Under the pieces are notes generated by a model, which saw nothing but the letters and a program-made list of their open reading frames with translations, did not search any database and was not told where the DNA came from. The translations under genes were made by a program, and so were the position numbers. A stretch of DNA of 64,000 nt from Candidatus Competibacteraceae bacterium. Lineage in GTDB: Bacteria > Pseudomonadota > Gammaproteobacteria > Competibacterales > Competibacteraceae. The DNA is taken from NCBI GenBank assembly GCA_003989085.1, contig RXIV01000001.1:1-64000 (forward strand), given 5' to 3'. Below, piece after piece: positions 16,409 to 27,110 of this stretch; within the stretch, counting starts at the first letter, position 1; each line of letters opens with the position of its first letter.

Positions 16409-18727
16409 ATGACCATTACCCAAACTCTCGCCCGTGAACTCGCCGTTCAAGAACACCAGGTTGCAGCCGCTGTCGCCTTGCTGGACAGTGGTTCGACCGT
16501 GCCGTTTATCTCGCGCTACCGCAAGGAAGCCACGGATGGCTTGGACGACACGCAATTGCGCCTGCTGGAAGAGCGGCTCGGCTATTTGCGCGAACTGGAA
16601 GAACGGCGCGGCGTGATTCTGAGCAGTATCCGTGAGCAGAATCAGCTTACGGCAGAGCTGGAAGCCGCGATTCTCAGCGCCGACACCAAAACTCGGCTGG
16701 AAGATTTGTACCTGCCGTACAAGCCGAAACGCCGCACTAAGGCCCAAATCGCCCGTGAAGCCGGGCTGGGGCCACTCGCCCACGGCTTGTTGACCGATCC
16801 GACCCAAACACCGGATGCGATGGCCGCTGAATTTGTCAATCCCGACCGGGGGATTAGCGATGTCAAGGCGGCGCTCGACGGAGCGCGGCAAATTCTGATG
16901 GAGCAGTTTGCGGAGAATGCCGAGCTGCTGGCGAACCTGCGCGGCTATCTTTGGGATAACGCCGTGCTGTATTCGCAACTGGTTGAAGGCAAAGCGGAAG
17001 AAGGCGCAAAGTTTCGCGATTATTTCGACTACCGGGAACCCATCCGCCAGATTCCTTCACATCGCGCCTTGGCCCTGTTCCGGGGTCGCAACGAAGGGCT
17101 GTTGCAACTGACGCTGGAAATCGGCGATCCAGCAGCACCCGGTCCCGATCCTGGCGAACGGCGGGTTGCCGCCCAGTTTAATCTCCGCGATGAAGGCCGA
17201 GCGGCGGATGCGTGGTTGCGGGAAACCGCTCGCTGGGCGTGGAAAGTCAAACTGTTGCCGCATCTGGACACCGAACTCAAGCAGCGCTTGCGTGAAGCCG
17301 CCGAAGAAGAGGCCATCCGGGTATTCGCTCACAACCTGCGTGATTTGCTGCTGGCGGCCCCTGCCGGCACCCGCACGACGCTGGGACTCGATCCCGGCCT
17401 GCGCACCGGGGTCAAGGTGGCAGTGGTGGACGCCACCGGCAAGCTGATCGACACCGCCACCATTTATCCCCATGTCCCGCACAATCGCTGGGACGCCAGT
17501 TTGCACACCCTGGTGGAACTGTGCTGCCGCCATAAGGTGGAATTGCTCAGCATCGGTAACGGCACCGCCTCCCGCGAGACCGACCGGCTGGCGACAGAGC
17601 TGATGCAGCAGCACCCTGAATTGCGGCTGCAAAAACTGGTGGTGTCAGAAGCCGGCGCTTCGGTGTATTCCGCCTCGGAACTGGCGGCGCGGGAGTTTCC
17701 CGATGTGGACGTTTCGTTGCGTGGGGCGGCGTCCATTGCCCGCCGCCTGCAAGACCCGCTGGCGGAACTGGTCAAGATCGATCCCAAGGCGATTGGAGTC
17801 GGTCAGTACCAGCACGATGTCAGCCAGAACCGGCTGGCGCGGATGCTCGACGCGGTGGTGGAAGATTGCGTCAACGCGGTTGGAGTGGACCTGAACACCG
17901 CATCAGCGCCGCTGCTGGCGCGAGTGGCCGGGCTGAATGCGACGCTGGCCCGCAATATCGTCGAGTTTCGGGATGCCAACGGCCCCTTTCGTCGCCGCGA
18001 TCACTTGCGGAAAGTGGCTCGGTTGGGCGACAAGACCTTTGAGCAGGCTGCCGGCTTTCTTCGCATTGTCAACGGCGATGATCCGTTGGATCGCTCCGCC
18101 GTCCACCCGGAAGCCTATCCAGTCGTAGAGCGGATTTTGTCCACCAGTGGGCGCGGGTTGCATGAAATCCTCGGCAACGCCGCATTTTTGAAGGCGCTGG
18201 AGCCGGCCCGTTTCACCGATGATCGCTTTGGTCTGCCCACGGTGCGCGACATTTTGGCGGAATTGGAAAAACCGGGTCGCGATCCACGCCCGGAATTCAA
18301 AACTGCGGCGTTCAAGGACGGCGTTGAGAAATTGACCGATCTGCAACCGGGGATGGTGCTGGAGGGGGTTGTGACCAATGTCGCCAATTTTGGCGCTTTT
18401 GTGGATATCGGCGTCCATCAGGATGGGCTGGTGCATATCTCGGCGCTGGCGGATCGCTTCGTCAAGGACCCGCGTGAGGTGGTGAAAACCGGCCAGGTCG
18501 TCAAGGTCAAGGTGCAGGAAATTGACCTGAAACGGCAGCGGATCGCCCTGACCATGCGACTCAACGAGCCGGCTCCGAACCCGGCGGCTCGTTCAAGCGA
18601 TCCCGTATCGGTAGCCGGGCGTGGCCGCCGGGAGCGGGGAGTGCGTCCATCCGCGCCGCCTGTCCCAGCCGAAAACCATCCCAGCGCCTTGGCTGAAGCC
18701 TTTGCCCGAGCGCGACGCGGGCAGTAA
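16409..18727 (+). CDS. tex: Transcription accessory protein Tex (S1 RNA-binding)
   Basis: Starting at ATG 16409 the product has 772 residues, the usual Tex size; an upstream in-frame extension to 16307 lacks family sequence. It contains the Tex helical N-terminus ([17 protein letters not shown] near residue 33), the YqgF/RuvC-like domain ([16 protein letters not shown] near residue 326), the helix-hairpin-helix region ([16 protein letters not shown] near 495) and a C-terminal S1 domain ([20 protein letters not shown] near 650). Tex binds nucleic acid and influences transcription and stress tolerance. The tail is a basic low-complexity segment. Confidence 0.95.
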   Translation: MTITQTLARELAVQEHQVAAAVALLDSGSTVPFISRYRKEATDGLDDTQLRLLEERLGYLRELEERRGVILSSIREQNQLTAELEAAILSADTKTRLEDLYLPYKPKRRTKAQIAREAGLGPLAHGLLTDPTQTPDAMAAEFVNPDRGISDVKAALDGARQILMEQFAENAELLANLRGYLWDNAVLYSQLVEGKAEEGAKFRDYFDYREPIRQIPSHRALALFRGRNEGLLQLTLEIGDPAAPGPDPGERRVAAQFNLRDEGRAADAWLRETARWAWKVKLLPHLDTELKQRLREAAEEEAIRVFAHNLRDLLLAAPAGTRTTLGLDPGLRTGVKVAVVDATGKLIDTATIYPHVPHNRWDASLHTLVELCCRHKVELLSIGNGTASRETDRLATELMQQHPELRLQKLVVSEAGASVYSASELAAREFPDVDVSLRGAASIARRLQDPLAELVKIDPKAIGVGQYQHDVSQNRLARMLDAVVEDCVNAVGVDLNTASAPLLARVAGLNATLARNIVEFRDANGPFRRRDHLRKVARLGDKTFEQAAGFLRIVNGDDPLDRSAVHPEAYPVVERILSTSGRGLHEILGNAAFLKALEPARFTDDRFGLPTVRDILAELEKPGRDPRPEFKTAAFKDGVEKLTDLQPGMVLEGVVTNVANFGAFVDIGVHQDGLVHISALADRFVKDPREVVKTGQVVKVKVQEIDLKRQRIALTMRLNEPAPNPAARSSDPVSVAGRGRRERGVRPSAPPVPAENHPSALAEAFARARRGQ

Positions 18728-18873
18728 GCGGCTGATCACCATGATTTGTTGTTTTAACCGTCTAAATACTGTTAGTATTTGCAACAATCGGTGTAAATAA
18801 AACAACACGCGCTGCTAATCCGTAATGACGATCGTGGATTGCCGGGGTGGTGGCTGGTTGGAGGGAGAGAGTG

Positions 18874-19608
18874 ATGAGCGACAAAAGCGCTAAGCCCGTG
18901 GCGGTAGTGACGGGCGCTAATCGCGGCTTGGGTCTGGAAACAGCCCGGCAGCTGGCTAAACGTGACATCCGGGTCATCATCACCAGCCGTAATGCCGGCA
19001 AGGGCGAAATGGCGTTGGAGAAGTTGCAGGCGGAGGGACTGGATGTGCTGCTGCACCCGCTAGATGTGGCTTCGGAAAATAGTGTGGCCGAGTTGGGGGC
19101 GTTCATTCACAGCCGCTGTGGACGGCTGGATATTTTGGTCAACAACGCTGGAGTTTTTCTCGACAGCCACGGTTCAGAGGAAGTTGGTAGCGCCAGCGTT
19201 TTCACTGCCAGTCTGGAAACCCTGACCGCCACCCTGAAAACCAACCTATACGGGCCGTTGCTGCTGGCGCAGGAGCTGGTTCCGCTGATGAAGCAACAGC
19301 ACTACGGACGGATCGTCAACCTGTCCAGCGGGATGGGTCAGTTGAGCGAGATGGAAGGCCGATCGCCGGCTTACCGGATTTCCAAGACCGCGCTCAATGC
19401 CCTGACTCGCATTCTGGCAGCGGAAACCCAAGGCTATAACATCCTGGTCAATTCAGTTTGCCCCGGTTGGGTGCGTACCGATATGGGCGGCCCTCATGCA
19501 GAACGAACGGTGGAGCAAGGCGCTGCCGGTATCGTCTGGGCCGCGACCTTACCGGATGATGGCCCGACCGGGGGGTTCTTCCGGGATGGTCAGCCGATTC
19601 CGTGGTGA
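18874..19608 (+). CDS. Short-chain dehydrogenase/reductase (carbonyl reductase-like)
   Basis: ATG 18874 is preceded by GGAGGGAGAG and gives 244 residues. The Rossmann motif TGANRGLG is at residues 12-19, the NNAG motif at residues 90-93 and the catalytic YxxxK (YRISK) near residue 168, with the active-site serine region NLSSGMG near 152. The sequence resembles eukaryote-like carbonyl reductases of the classical SDR type; substrate unknown. An SDR gene is often found next to metZ in Pseudomonas, as here. It is convergent with the HAD gene. Confidence 0.92.
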   Translation: MSDKSAKPVAVVTGANRGLGLETARQLAKRDIRVIITSRNAGKGEMALEKLQAEGLDVLLHPLDVASENSVAELGAFIHSRCGRLDILVNNAGVFLDSHGSEEVGSASVFTASLETLTATLKTNLYGPLLLAQELVPLMKQQHYGRIVNLSSGMGQLSEMEGRSPAYRISKTALNALTRILAAETQGYNILVNSVCPGWVRTDMGGPHAERTVEQGAAGIVWAATLPDDGPTGGFFRDGQPIPW

Positions 19609-19642
19609 TGAGGTAGAAAATAATCCGGCGTTTTCAGCCGTG

Positions 19643-20329
19643 TTATTCCCAGGTCGCCAGCACTGCTTCCAGTTCCGTCAGACTGCTGATTTCCGCATCC
19701 GCTCTTGCACCGCCCGGCCAGTCGCGGCCAGTGCGGTTCACCCACACGGTGCGGAAACCCGCTTCCAGCCCTCCCTGCACATCATGGATCGGATCATCGC
19801 CCACATGAACGATCTGCGCCGGCGACGCCTGTAGCCGCCGCCGGGCTTCCTCGAACATCAGTACTTCCGGTTTGGCTGCGCCCACGTCAATGGCGTTGAG
19901 CGAGAAAGCGAAGAGGTCATCCAGCCCGATTAACCGTAGATCAGCATTGCCGTTGGACAGTGAGGCCAGAAGGTAACGCCGGGCCAGCCGCTCTAAAGTG
20001 GGGCGGACCTCGGTGAACGGTTCCACCGCATTGCGGGCGGTGAAAAACACCATGAACGCGGCGTCAACCTCGAACTCGGCATAGCCCGCCCGACCCGCCG
20101 CCAGTTGTAGCGCCTCCTTGCGCAGTCGGGTCCGGTCATGAGCAATGCCGGGTTGGTTCTCAGCAATCTCATCACACAATTCACGCAATTCCAAGGCGCT
20201 GAACCGGGCCGGAATACGCGGATAACGCGCCATCAGCCAGTCGTGGAGCAACGCCTCGGCGCGTTCGACCACAGGCCAGACCTCCCAGAGGGTATCGTCC
20301 AGATCGAAGGTCAAGGCCTTAATTTTCAT
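19643..20329 (-). CDS. HAD-superfamily phosphatase
   Basis: The 228-residue protein carries the four HAD motifs: nucleophile DLDDT at residues 9-13, the SNGN motif II near 123, lysine in GAAKPEV near 151 and the acidic motif GDDPIHDVQGG near 174. The cap is a helical insertion after motif I. It is a probable phosphatase for a small metabolite, similar in layout to the YigB/pyrimidine phosphatase group, but substrate is not determined. It lies 4 nt downstream of metZ, suggesting co-transcription. Confidence 0.88.
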   Translation of the reverse strand: MKIKALTFDLDDTLWEVWPVVERAEALLHDWLMARYPRIPARFSALELRELCDEIAENQPGIAHDRTRLRKEALQLAAGRAGYAEFEVDAAFMVFFTARNAVEPFTEVRPTLERLARRYLLASLSNGNADLRLIGLDDLFAFSLNAIDVGAAKPEVLMFEEARRRLQASPAQIVHVGDDPIHDVQGGLEAGFRTVWVNRTGRDWPGGARADAEISSLTELEAVLATWE

Positions 20330-20333
20330 TGGT

Positions 20334-21533
20334 TTAACCGCTCAGATGCCGCAAGCCGCGTTCCAGATCGGCCTGCACATCCGTCACGTCCTCCAGCCCC
20401 ACCGAAATCCGCACCAGCCCCTCGCCAATCCCGGCCCGTTCCCGTTCTGCTGGCGTCAGCCGGCCATGCGTCGTTGTCGCAGGATGGGTAATTGTGGTCT
20501 TGGCGTCGCCCAGATTGGCGGTGATCGAGATCAACTGGGTGTGATCAATCAGCGTCCAAGCGGCTTCCCGCCCGCCGCGCAGTTCAAAGGAGACAATGCC
20601 GCCAAACCCGCTCTGTTGCCGTTTCGCCAACTCATGCTGCGGGTGCGACGGCAGGCCCGGATAATAAACCCGCTTGATGGCCGGCTGTGTCTCCAGCCAC
20701 TGCGCCAAGTGCAGGGCTGCTTCGCTGTGCGCCCGCATCCGCAAGCGCAGGGTTTCCAGTCCCTTGAGAAACACCCAGGCGTTGAACGGACTCATGGTGG
20801 GTCCGGCGGTGCGGAGAAAGCCGTAAATATCCACCCCTACCCGTTGTTGATCGCCGACCACGGCCCCGCCGACGCAGCGGCCCTGCCCATCCAGATATTT
20901 GGTGGCGGAATGAATGACCAGATCCGCGCCCAGCTTGAACGGCTGTTGCAGGGCCGGAGTGCAGAAGCAGTTGTCCACCACCAGTAAAATGTTGTGGGCA
21001 TGGGCCACATCCGCCAGCGCCTGAATATCCGCCAGTTCCATCAGCGGATTGGACGGTGTTTCCACATAGAACAACCGGGTTTCCGGGCGAATCGCCGCCG
21101 CCCAGGCCGCAGGATCGCTCAACTGCACGTAGCTCGTGCTAATGCCGAATTTGCTCAGGTAATTGCTGAACAGCCCAATGGTGCTGCCGAAGATGCTGTT
21201 AGCCGAGACGATATGATCGCCACTTTTCAGTAGTGCCATGCAGGTCGCCAAAATCGCCGCCATCCCGGAAGCGGTGGCGATACAGCTTTCACCACCCTCC
21301 AGCGCCGCCAGCCGCTCCTGAAACACCCGCACCGTTGGATTAGTGAAACGGGAATAAATGTTGCCGGGGGCTGCGCCGCTGAAGCGGGCGGCGGCTTCGG
21401 CAGCCGTGGCGAACACAAAGCTGGATGTGGCGAAAATCGGCTCGGCGTGTTCGCCTTCCAAAGTGCGGACCTGGCCGGCCCGCACCGCAAGGCTGGAGAA
21501 GCCCAGTTCGGGTGCGTCATCAGTGGAAGGCAT
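20334..21533 (-). CDS. metZ: O-succinylhomoserine sulfhydrylase
   Basis: MetZ makes homocysteine from O-succinylhomoserine and sulfide. The 399-residue PLP enzyme has the gamma-family fold, with the PLP lysine in HSATKYLDGQGR near residue 205 and the YSRFTNPT motif near 60. The position immediately downstream of purF, separated by 21 nt, is the usual one in Pseudomonas-type genomes, which supports metZ over metB or cystathionine beta-lyase. Sequence alone cannot separate the O-succinyl from the O-acetyl preference. Confidence 0.92.
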   Translation of the reverse strand: MPSTDDAPELGFSSLAVRAGQVRTLEGEHAEPIFATSSFVFATAAEAAARFSGAAPGNIYSRFTNPTVRVFQERLAALEGGESCIATASGMAAILATCMALLKSGDHIVSANSIFGSTIGLFSNYLSKFGISTSYVQLSDPAAWAAAIRPETRLFYVETPSNPLMELADIQALADVAHAHNILLVVDNCFCTPALQQPFKLGADLVIHSATKYLDGQGRCVGGAVVGDQQRVGVDIYGFLRTAGPTMSPFNAWVFLKGLETLRLRMRAHSEAALHLAQWLETQPAIKRVYYPGLPSHPQHELAKRQQSGFGGIVSFELRGGREAAWTLIDHTQLISITANLGDAKTTITHPATTTHGRLTPAERERAGIGEGLVRISVGLEDVTDVQADLERGLRHLSG

Positions 21534-21554
21534 GGGGACTCGCAGGCGTGGCGT

Positions 21555-23066
21555 TCAGTCGTGGTTGTGCAGATCAAGGATGGCGTTGGTGGCGCTGTCA
21601 TGGGCATTCTTGATCGCGTCAGCGCGCTCCTGGGCCAGGCAGTCCAGATAGGCCTGGTCGATATCGCCGGTCACATACTCGCCCGTGAAACAGGACGCAT
21701 CAAAGCGCTGGAGGGCGGGATTACCGCGTCGCACAGCCTCTTCCAGATCGGCCAGGTCCTGAAAAATCAATTGATCAGCGCCAATCGCCTGCGCAATTTC
21801 TGCCTCGGAACGGTCATGCGCGATCAATTCGTGTGCGGCTGGCATGTCAATCCCGTAGACGTTGGGATAACGCACCGGCGGCGCGGCGGAAGCAAAATAG
21901 ACCTTGCGGGCGCCGGCATCGCGGGCCATGCGGATAATCTCTTCCGAGGTAGTACCGCGCACAATGGAGTCGTCCACCAGCAGCACATTCTTGCCCCGGA
22001 ATTCCAGATCAATCGCGTTCAGCTTCTGCCGCACCGATTTCTTGCGGATTTTCTGCCCCGGCATGATGAAGGTGCGGGCGATGTAACGGTTCTTGATAAA
22101 GCCTTCCCGGTATTTGATGCCCAGGATCGAGGCCATTTGCAGTGCAGCGGTGCGGCTGGTGTCGGGGATCGGGATGACCACGTCAATATCCTGATCCGGC
22201 CAGACCCGAAGGATTTTTTCGGCCAGATATTCGCCCATCCGCAGCCGGGCCTTATGCACCGAGACCTGATCGAGAATCGAATCGGGCCGGGCCAGATAAA
22301 CGAACTCGAAAATGCAGGGCGAGTAGCAGGGATGCTCCGCGCACTGGCGAGTGTGCATCCGCCCCGCCAGATCAAACAGCACTGTTTCACCCGGCGCAAC
22401 ATCACGGATCCGCCGGAAGTCAAGCGCATCCAGCGCCACGCTCTCGGACGCTACCATGTATTCCATGCCGTCCACCGTTTCGCGGCTGCCAAACACCAGC
22501 GGCCGGATGCCGTGCGGATCGCGGAACGCCACCAGTCCGACTCCGACGATCAGCACCACCGCCGCATAAGCGCCCCGCACTCGCCGATGCACCGCCGCTA
22601 CCGCTGCGAAAATATCGTCAGCATCGACCGCCAGTCTGCTGCGCTGTTGCAGTTCATGGGCGAAGACATTGAGCAGGATTTCTGAATCGGAGCGGGTATT
22701 GATATGGCGCAGATCGGCGCGAAACAGTTCGTCCTTGAGCTGGGCGGCATTGGTCAGATTGCCGTTGTGAGCCAGGGTGATGCCAAACGGGGAATTGACG
22801 TAGAACGGCTGGGCCTCGGCGGAATCAGAACTGCCCGCAGTCGGATAGCGGACATGGCCGATGCCAATGTCGCCATGCAGATTCCGCATGTGGCGAGTGC
22901 GAATCACGTCACGCACCAGGCCATTGTCCTTGCGCAGGAACAGTCGGCCGTGATCGCAGGTGACGATGCCGGCAGCATCCTGGCCTCGGTGTTGCAAGAC
23001 AGTCAGGCCGTCGAACAGGCTTTGATTAACCGGACTACGCCCGGCAATGCCGATGATTCCGCACAT
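21555..23066 (-). CDS. purF: Amidophosphoribosyltransferase
   Basis: PurF catalyses the first committed step of purine synthesis, converting PRPP and glutamine to phosphoribosylamine. The 503-residue protein begins MCGIIGIAG, so Cys2 becomes the N-terminal glutaminase nucleophile after methionine removal. The PRTase signature [14 protein letters not shown] is near residue 363 and the glutaminase region HRGQDAAG near 26. It is between cvpA and metZ, the conserved order. Confidence 0.97.
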   Translation of the reverse strand: MCGIIGIAGRSPVNQSLFDGLTVLQHRGQDAAGIVTCDHGRLFLRKDNGLVRDVIRTRHMRNLHGDIGIGHVRYPTAGSSDSAEAQPFYVNSPFGITLAHNGNLTNAAQLKDELFRADLRHINTRSDSEILLNVFAHELQQRSRLAVDADDIFAAVAAVHRRVRGAYAAVVLIVGVGLVAFRDPHGIRPLVFGSRETVDGMEYMVASESVALDALDFRRIRDVAPGETVLFDLAGRMHTRQCAEHPCYSPCIFEFVYLARPDSILDQVSVHKARLRMGEYLAEKILRVWPDQDIDVVIPIPDTSRTAALQMASILGIKYREGFIKNRYIARTFIMPGQKIRKKSVRQKLNAIDLEFRGKNVLLVDDSIVRGTTSEEIIRMARDAGARKVYFASAAPPVRYPNVYGIDMPAAHELIAHDRSEAEIAQAIGADQLIFQDLADLEEAVRRGNPALQRFDASCFTGEYVTGDIDQAYLDCLAQERADAIKNAHDSATNAILDLHNHD

Positions 23067-23090
23067 GGGCCGAACCCTCCGCGAACGATC

Positions 23091-23582
23091 TCAGGGGAAG
23101 CGAATGTTCTGGGCCAGTTCCGGCGGCAGGAAGCCTTGCAGCCAGACTGCGCCTTCCTGGAAATGGTGCAGCAATAGCGCCTGCTGCCACCACGGGTCGC
23201 GGGGCAACGGCGTTAATCCCGCCGCCAGCACCAGCAGCACGATCACTGCTGCGCCCCGCACGAAGCCAAACCCCATGCCCAGGATCCGGTCAGTGCCGGT
23301 CAGGCCGGTATAATCCACCAGATAGGAGGCCAGGATGCCAATCAGCCCGCCAATCAACAGCGTAACGAGAAAAAGACCACCAAATGCAGCGGCGATCCGC
23401 AGCGAGGGTATGTCGATGTAGGGAGTGAGATGCGCAGCGCCATCCTCGGAAAACAGGTAGGCGATGGCAAAGGCGGCGATCCAGGTTGTCAGCGAGATAA
23501 CCTCACGCAGCAAGCCGCGCCAGAGGCCCATCAGCATGGATAAGGCGATGACGATAACAATGAAGTAATCCGCCCAGTTCAT
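23091..23582 (-). CDS. cvpA: CvpA family membrane protein
   Basis: From ATG 23582 the protein has 163 residues and four membrane helices, matching CvpA: MNWADYFIVIVIALSMLMGL at the N-terminus and the conserved DRILGMGFGFVRGA segment near residue 103. CvpA is required for colicin V production in E. coli and for envelope homeostasis under bile stress; the mechanism is not fully defined. It lies 24 nt before purF. Confidence 0.93.
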   Translation of the reverse strand: MNWADYFIVIVIALSMLMGLWRGLLREVISLTTWIAAFAIAYLFSEDGAAHLTPYIDIPSLRIAAAFGGLFLVTLLIGGLIGILASYLVDYTGLTGTDRILGMGFGFVRGAAVIVLLVLAAGLTPLPRDPWWQQALLLHHFQEGAVWLQGFLPPELAQNIRFP

Positions 23583-23706
23583 GATGGATTGCCGCGCCCC
23601 GCCCTGATTCGTGGTTTGCCAGTGTCGCCGCGCTCTGCTCCGGCGGATTGAAGCGCAGCATCCTAGCAGAAAGGGCCGCCGGCTCAAACGACACTAGGAT
23701 GAGTGC

Positions 23707-24729
23707 TCAACGCCATACCCGCACTTGGTACATTGTCCGGTCGTTAGCCATGATCTGCTCCACCCCGGCCCGGATGTTTTGGCTGCGGTAGTAATCACGC
23801 AAGGCGTAGGCATTTTCCTGGAGGGCGTAGCGGCCAACCACTGTGCCGCCGCTGGAGGCGGCAGTGGAGCGGGCCGGTGCTGGGCGCGGCGCAGCTGTGG
23901 CTGTTTCCGTGCGGGAAACCAGCTCGATTTTGGGAAGCGCCGTCGGTGGTTTACGCCGGGTGGTTTCAGGCGTTGACGCTTCAGGCCGAGTGGGGGCGGC
24001 TTCTGCTTGGGCGCTTCGGCGGGCCGCTTCGGCGCGGGCCGCTTCGGCTTGGGCGCTGCGGCGGGCGGCTTCCGCCTGCGCTGCCTTGCGGGCGGCGTCT
24101 GCGCGAGAGGCTTCCCGCCGAGCGGCTTCAGCGGCGCGAGCGGTCTCGGTTTGCGTCGCGGTGCTTTCTCTGGGTTCGGACCGGTCGGGGCTCCATTCAG
24201 CTTGGGCGGCTTCGAGGCGCGCTGCTTCCGCTTTAGCGGCGGCGCTGCGTTCCGCCTCAGCCTTGGCACGGGTTTTGGCGGCCTCCGCCTGGGCACTGCG
24301 GCGGGCCGCTTCGGCTCTGGCCTTGGCAGCAGCGATCCGTTCCCTGTCGGCTTTGGCCTTGGCGGCAGCGATCCGTTCTGCATCAGCTTTAGCCTTGGCT
24401 TCCTGCTCGGTCTTGAGGCGGGCGGTGTCCTCTTGGGCGGAAACTTGGGCCGGAGATTGGCCGGGATCCGGCAGCGCAGTGGGTGGCGGCTCTGGGGCGG
24501 CGGCAACCGCCGGTGGCGTCGCCGCTGGAGCCGCTGTCACTGCTGGTGGCGTCGCCGCTGGTGGCTGGGGTTGGGAAGAGAAAGTTAAGGTCGGGGGTTC
24601 TTCAGGAACTTGTGTGGGCTGAACCGGCGCTGGCGGCGATTGCCGTTCCAGCATTTCCGGCACGAAGATGACAGCCAACGCCGCGATCACGGCGGCGCCG
24701 ACCAGGCGTTGGGTCAGGCGGTTGTCCAA
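23707..24729 (-). CDS. dedD: SPOR-domain septal protein DedD-like, with shortened SPOR domain
   Basis: The 340-residue protein has an N-terminal membrane anchor (VGAAVIAALAVIFVPEML, residues 10-27), a proline/alanine linker, then a long charged Ala/Glu/Lys/Arg segment of about 180 residues with near-repeats, and a C-terminal SPOR-like half domain (residues about 296-340). The domain ends at YQVRVWR, right where other SPOR domains continue with a VGP turn and final helix, so about 25 residues are missing. Position between folC and cvpA is that of dedD. Function would be peptidoglycan-binding at the division site; loss of the end may weaken binding. Confidence 0.85.
   Translation of the reverse strand: MDNRLTQRLVGAAVIAALAVIFVPEMLERQSPPAPVQPTQVPEEPPTLTFSSQPQPPAATPPAVTAAPAATPPAVAAAPEPPPTALPDPGQSPAQVSAQEDTARLKTEQEAKAKADAERIAAAKAKADRERIAAAKARAEAARRSAQAEAAKTRAKAEAERSAAAKAEAARLEAAQAEWSPDRSEPRESTATQTETARAAEAARREASRADAARKAAQAEAARRSAQAEAARAEAARRSAQAEAAPTRPEASTPETTRRKPPTALPKIELVSRTETATAAPRPAPARSTAASSGGTVVGRYALQENAYALRDYYRSQNIRAGVEQIMANDRTMYQVRVWR
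23999..24420 (-). repeat. Low-complexity Ala/Glu/Arg repeat region inside dedD
   Basis: Imperfect repeats of the units ARRSAQAEAAR and KAKADRERIAAA recur several times, at DNA level as GC-rich near-copies. Short out-of-frame ORFs over this region (glycine/arginine/proline-rich) are artefacts of the repeats. Confidence 0.8.
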
Positions 24730-24730
24730 A

Positions 24731-26026
24731 TCAGGTCTCCGGTGATAACGGCAAGGGGAAATCAGTTCGCCACGGCAGGGCGGTCAGCGCCGGCGCGACA
24801 GCATGAAACGATCCCAAAATAACGATACGGTCGCCCGGTTGTGCGGCTTGATGGGCGACCCGGTATGCGTTGACAACATCGCCAGCGGCCCAGGCCGGGT
24901 GACCGCCAGCGATCAATAAATTAGCCAGTTCAGCATCAGTGCGGCCACGCGGTCCCGCGAGCGCCGCCGTATACCACGCATCAATATTGCCGGCCAGCGC
25001 TTGAATCACTCCAGCAGCGTCCTTGTCGGCTAGGATGCCCAGAACGGCCAAAGTCCGTCCAATGCAAGGTCGCGCTCGCAGATTATCAGCTAATATGGCG
25101 GCAGCGGGCGGATTATGGGCAACGTCGAGAATCCACTCAACTGGGCCGGGAACGATTTGGAATCGGCCCGATAGTTGAACCTGGGCGAGACCGGCGCGGA
25201 TGGCGTTGAGCGAAACTGGCGTGCGCTGGCGCAGGCTCATCAGTGTCGTCAGCACCGCAGCGGCGTTGCCGATCTGATGTGCGCCGACCAGCGCTGGAAG
25301 CGGCAGACCGTCGAACCGGACTTGCGCGGATTCCCAGCACCAGCCTGAGCCGGAGCGTGTGAACCAGTAATCGCGGCCAACCTGCTGCAACTTCGCGCCG
25401 ATCTGCTCTGCAAATTCGACCAACCGTTGGGGTGGGTCGGGATCGGCGCAGATCGCGGGGCGATCCGACCGGTAGATGCCGGCCTTTTCGTAACCGATGC
25501 TATTACGGTCCGGTCCGAGCCAATCGGTGTGATCGAGGCCAATACTGACGATCAGCGCGGCGTCGGCGTCCAGCATATTGACCGCATCCAGTCGCCCGCC
25601 AAGACCCACTTCCAGCACGGCAACCGTTACGCCGGTTTCATAAAACAGCTCCAGCGCCGCCAATGCGCCGAATTCAAAATAACTCAGGGATTGATCGCCG
25701 CGCGCCAGATCAATTCGGGCGAAGATTCGGCATAGCGAGTCATCTTCCACGTCCTGCCTATTGATCCGGATGCGTTCGTTGTAGCGCAGCAGGTGCGGTG
25801 AGGTGTACGCGCCGACCCGATAACCGGCATTGTGCAGAATCGCCTCCAGTAGAGCGACGCAGGAGCCTTTGCCATTGGTGCCGCCCACCGTGATCACGAC
25901 AAAGGGCGGCGGCTCAGGGCGTAGTCGCCCTAAGACGGTTCGCACCCGATCCAGACCGAGGTCGATGGTTTTGGGATGCAGAGTTTCCTGCCAATGTAGC
26001 CAGTCGTTGAGGGTAGTAAAACGCAT
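24731..26026 (-). CDS. folC: Bifunctional dihydrofolate synthase / folylpolyglutamate synthase
   Basis: FolC adds glutamate to dihydropteroate and then to folates. The 431-residue protein carries the Mur-ligase-like ATP loop GGTNGKGSCVA near residue 48, the metal/ATP site GLGGRLDAVN near 147 and DVAHNPPAA near 300. It ends 1 nt before dedD starts, consistent with one operon. The order accD-folC-dedD-cvpA-purF is the same as in E. coli. Confidence 0.96.
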   Translation of the reverse strand: MRFTTLNDWLHWQETLHPKTIDLGLDRVRTVLGRLRPEPPPFVVITVGGTNGKGSCVALLEAILHNAGYRVGAYTSPHLLRYNERIRINRQDVEDDSLCRIFARIDLARGDQSLSYFEFGALAALELFYETGVTVAVLEVGLGGRLDAVNMLDADAALIVSIGLDHTDWLGPDRNSIGYEKAGIYRSDRPAICADPDPPQRLVEFAEQIGAKLQQVGRDYWFTRSGSGWCWESAQVRFDGLPLPALVGAHQIGNAAAVLTTLMSLRQRTPVSLNAIRAGLAQVQLSGRFQIVPGPVEWILDVAHNPPAAAILADNLRARPCIGRTLAVLGILADKDAAGVIQALAGNIDAWYTAALAGPRGRTDAELANLLIAGGHPAWAAGDVVNAYRVAHQAAQPGDRIVILGSFHAVAPALTALPWRTDFPLPLSPET

Positions 26027-26180
26027 GTTCCGGGAGTTAGGAAATAAGGGCGGTTATTTGACTGAAAGTAGCGTATAGCGCGATGAGTGCGTCCAGCGCA
26101 GGATCAGACATTGCGTCAGTCTTAAATAGTGGGTAAGAGGGACTGATTCAATCCTTCCGCGTAACGATAGTAACCTGATG

Positions 26181-27044
26181 TTATGTCGGGGAATTGTGGC
26201 CAGTCAGCATCGCTAATAATGCAGCCAGACGGTCGCGCAATTCACGGCGATCCACGATCAGGTCAATGGCGCCATGTTCCAGCAGGAATTCACTGCGCTG
26301 AAAGCCTTCCGGCAGTTTCTCTCGCACCGTCTGTTCAATCACTCGTGGCCCGGCAAAGCCGATCAGTGCTTTGGGTTCAGCGATGTTCAAATCGCCGAGC
26401 AAGGCCAAGCTGGCGGAAACGCCGCCGGTGGTGGGATGAGTCAGCACCGAAAGGTAAGGAATGCCATGTTCGGACAAGCGGGCTAGGGCCGCGCTGGTTT
26501 TCGCCATTTGCATTAATGACACCAGCGCCTCCTGCATTCGCGCACCGCCACTGGCAGTAAAACAGATCAATGGGATATGTTCATGCAAAGCAGCCTGAGC
26601 GGCGCGGACAAAACGCTCGCCGACAACGGAACCCATGGAGCCGCCCATGAAGGCAAATTCAAAAGCGGCGGCCACCACCGGCATTCCTTTGAGCAGGCCG
26701 CGCAATACGACTAATGCATCCTTTTCTTCACACGTTTTTTGCGCTTGCGCCAAGCGATCCTTGTATTTTTTGCCGTCCTTGAATTTGAGGAAATCGCTGG
26801 GTTCAATATCCTCGCCAATTTCGATCAACTCGCCTTTATCGAGAAAAGTTTGCAACCGTTTTCGGGCGCTCAGATACATATGATGGTTGCACTTTGGGCA
26901 GACCTGAAGATTGCGATCCAGCTCAACGCGATATAAAACAGCGCTGCATTCATCGCATTTGCTCCACAGGCCTTCGGGCATCTGGTGCTTGTTGCGACCA
27001 TCGGTACGGATGCGGGAGGGAACGAGTTTTTCGTACCAGCTCAT
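26181..27044 (-). CDS. accD: Acetyl-CoA carboxylase carboxyltransferase subunit beta
   Basis: AccD is one half of the carboxyltransferase that makes malonyl-CoA. The 287-residue protein begins with the zinc ribbon, four cysteines at residues 30, 33, 49 and 52 (CDEC, CPKC), followed by the crotonase-like domain with ASGGARMQE near residue 163 and PTTGGVSAS near 203. It lies 154 nt upstream of folC, where an additional promoter may exist, and 66 nt after trpA. Confidence 0.97.
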   Translation of the reverse strand: MSWYEKLVPSRIRTDGRNKHQMPEGLWSKCDECSAVLYRVELDRNLQVCPKCNHHMYLSARKRLQTFLDKGELIEIGEDIEPSDFLKFKDGKKYKDRLAQAQKTCEEKDALVVLRGLLKGMPVVAAAFEFAFMGGSMGSVVGERFVRAAQAALHEHIPLICFTASGGARMQEALVSLMQMAKTSAALARLSEHGIPYLSVLTHPTTGGVSASLALLGDLNIAEPKALIGFAGPRVIEQTVREKLPEGFQRSEFLLEHGAIDLIVDRRELRDRLAALLAMLTGHNSPT

Positions 27045-27110
27045 AGGGGAATCAACTAACTTTTGTCCATGGACGACACGGAAAACACGGAAAGCTTAAA
27101 AGCCAACTCT

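Noticed and set aside
18847..18873. Upstream start of the SDR gene
   Set aside because: The ATG at 18874 has the strong GGAGGGAGAG ribosome site directly before it; the upstream start does not.
23843..24622. Plus-strand Ala/Gly/Arg-rich ORFs over dedD
   Set aside because: They are shadows of the repetitive dedD sequence; dedD has the membrane anchor, SPOR end and conserved position.
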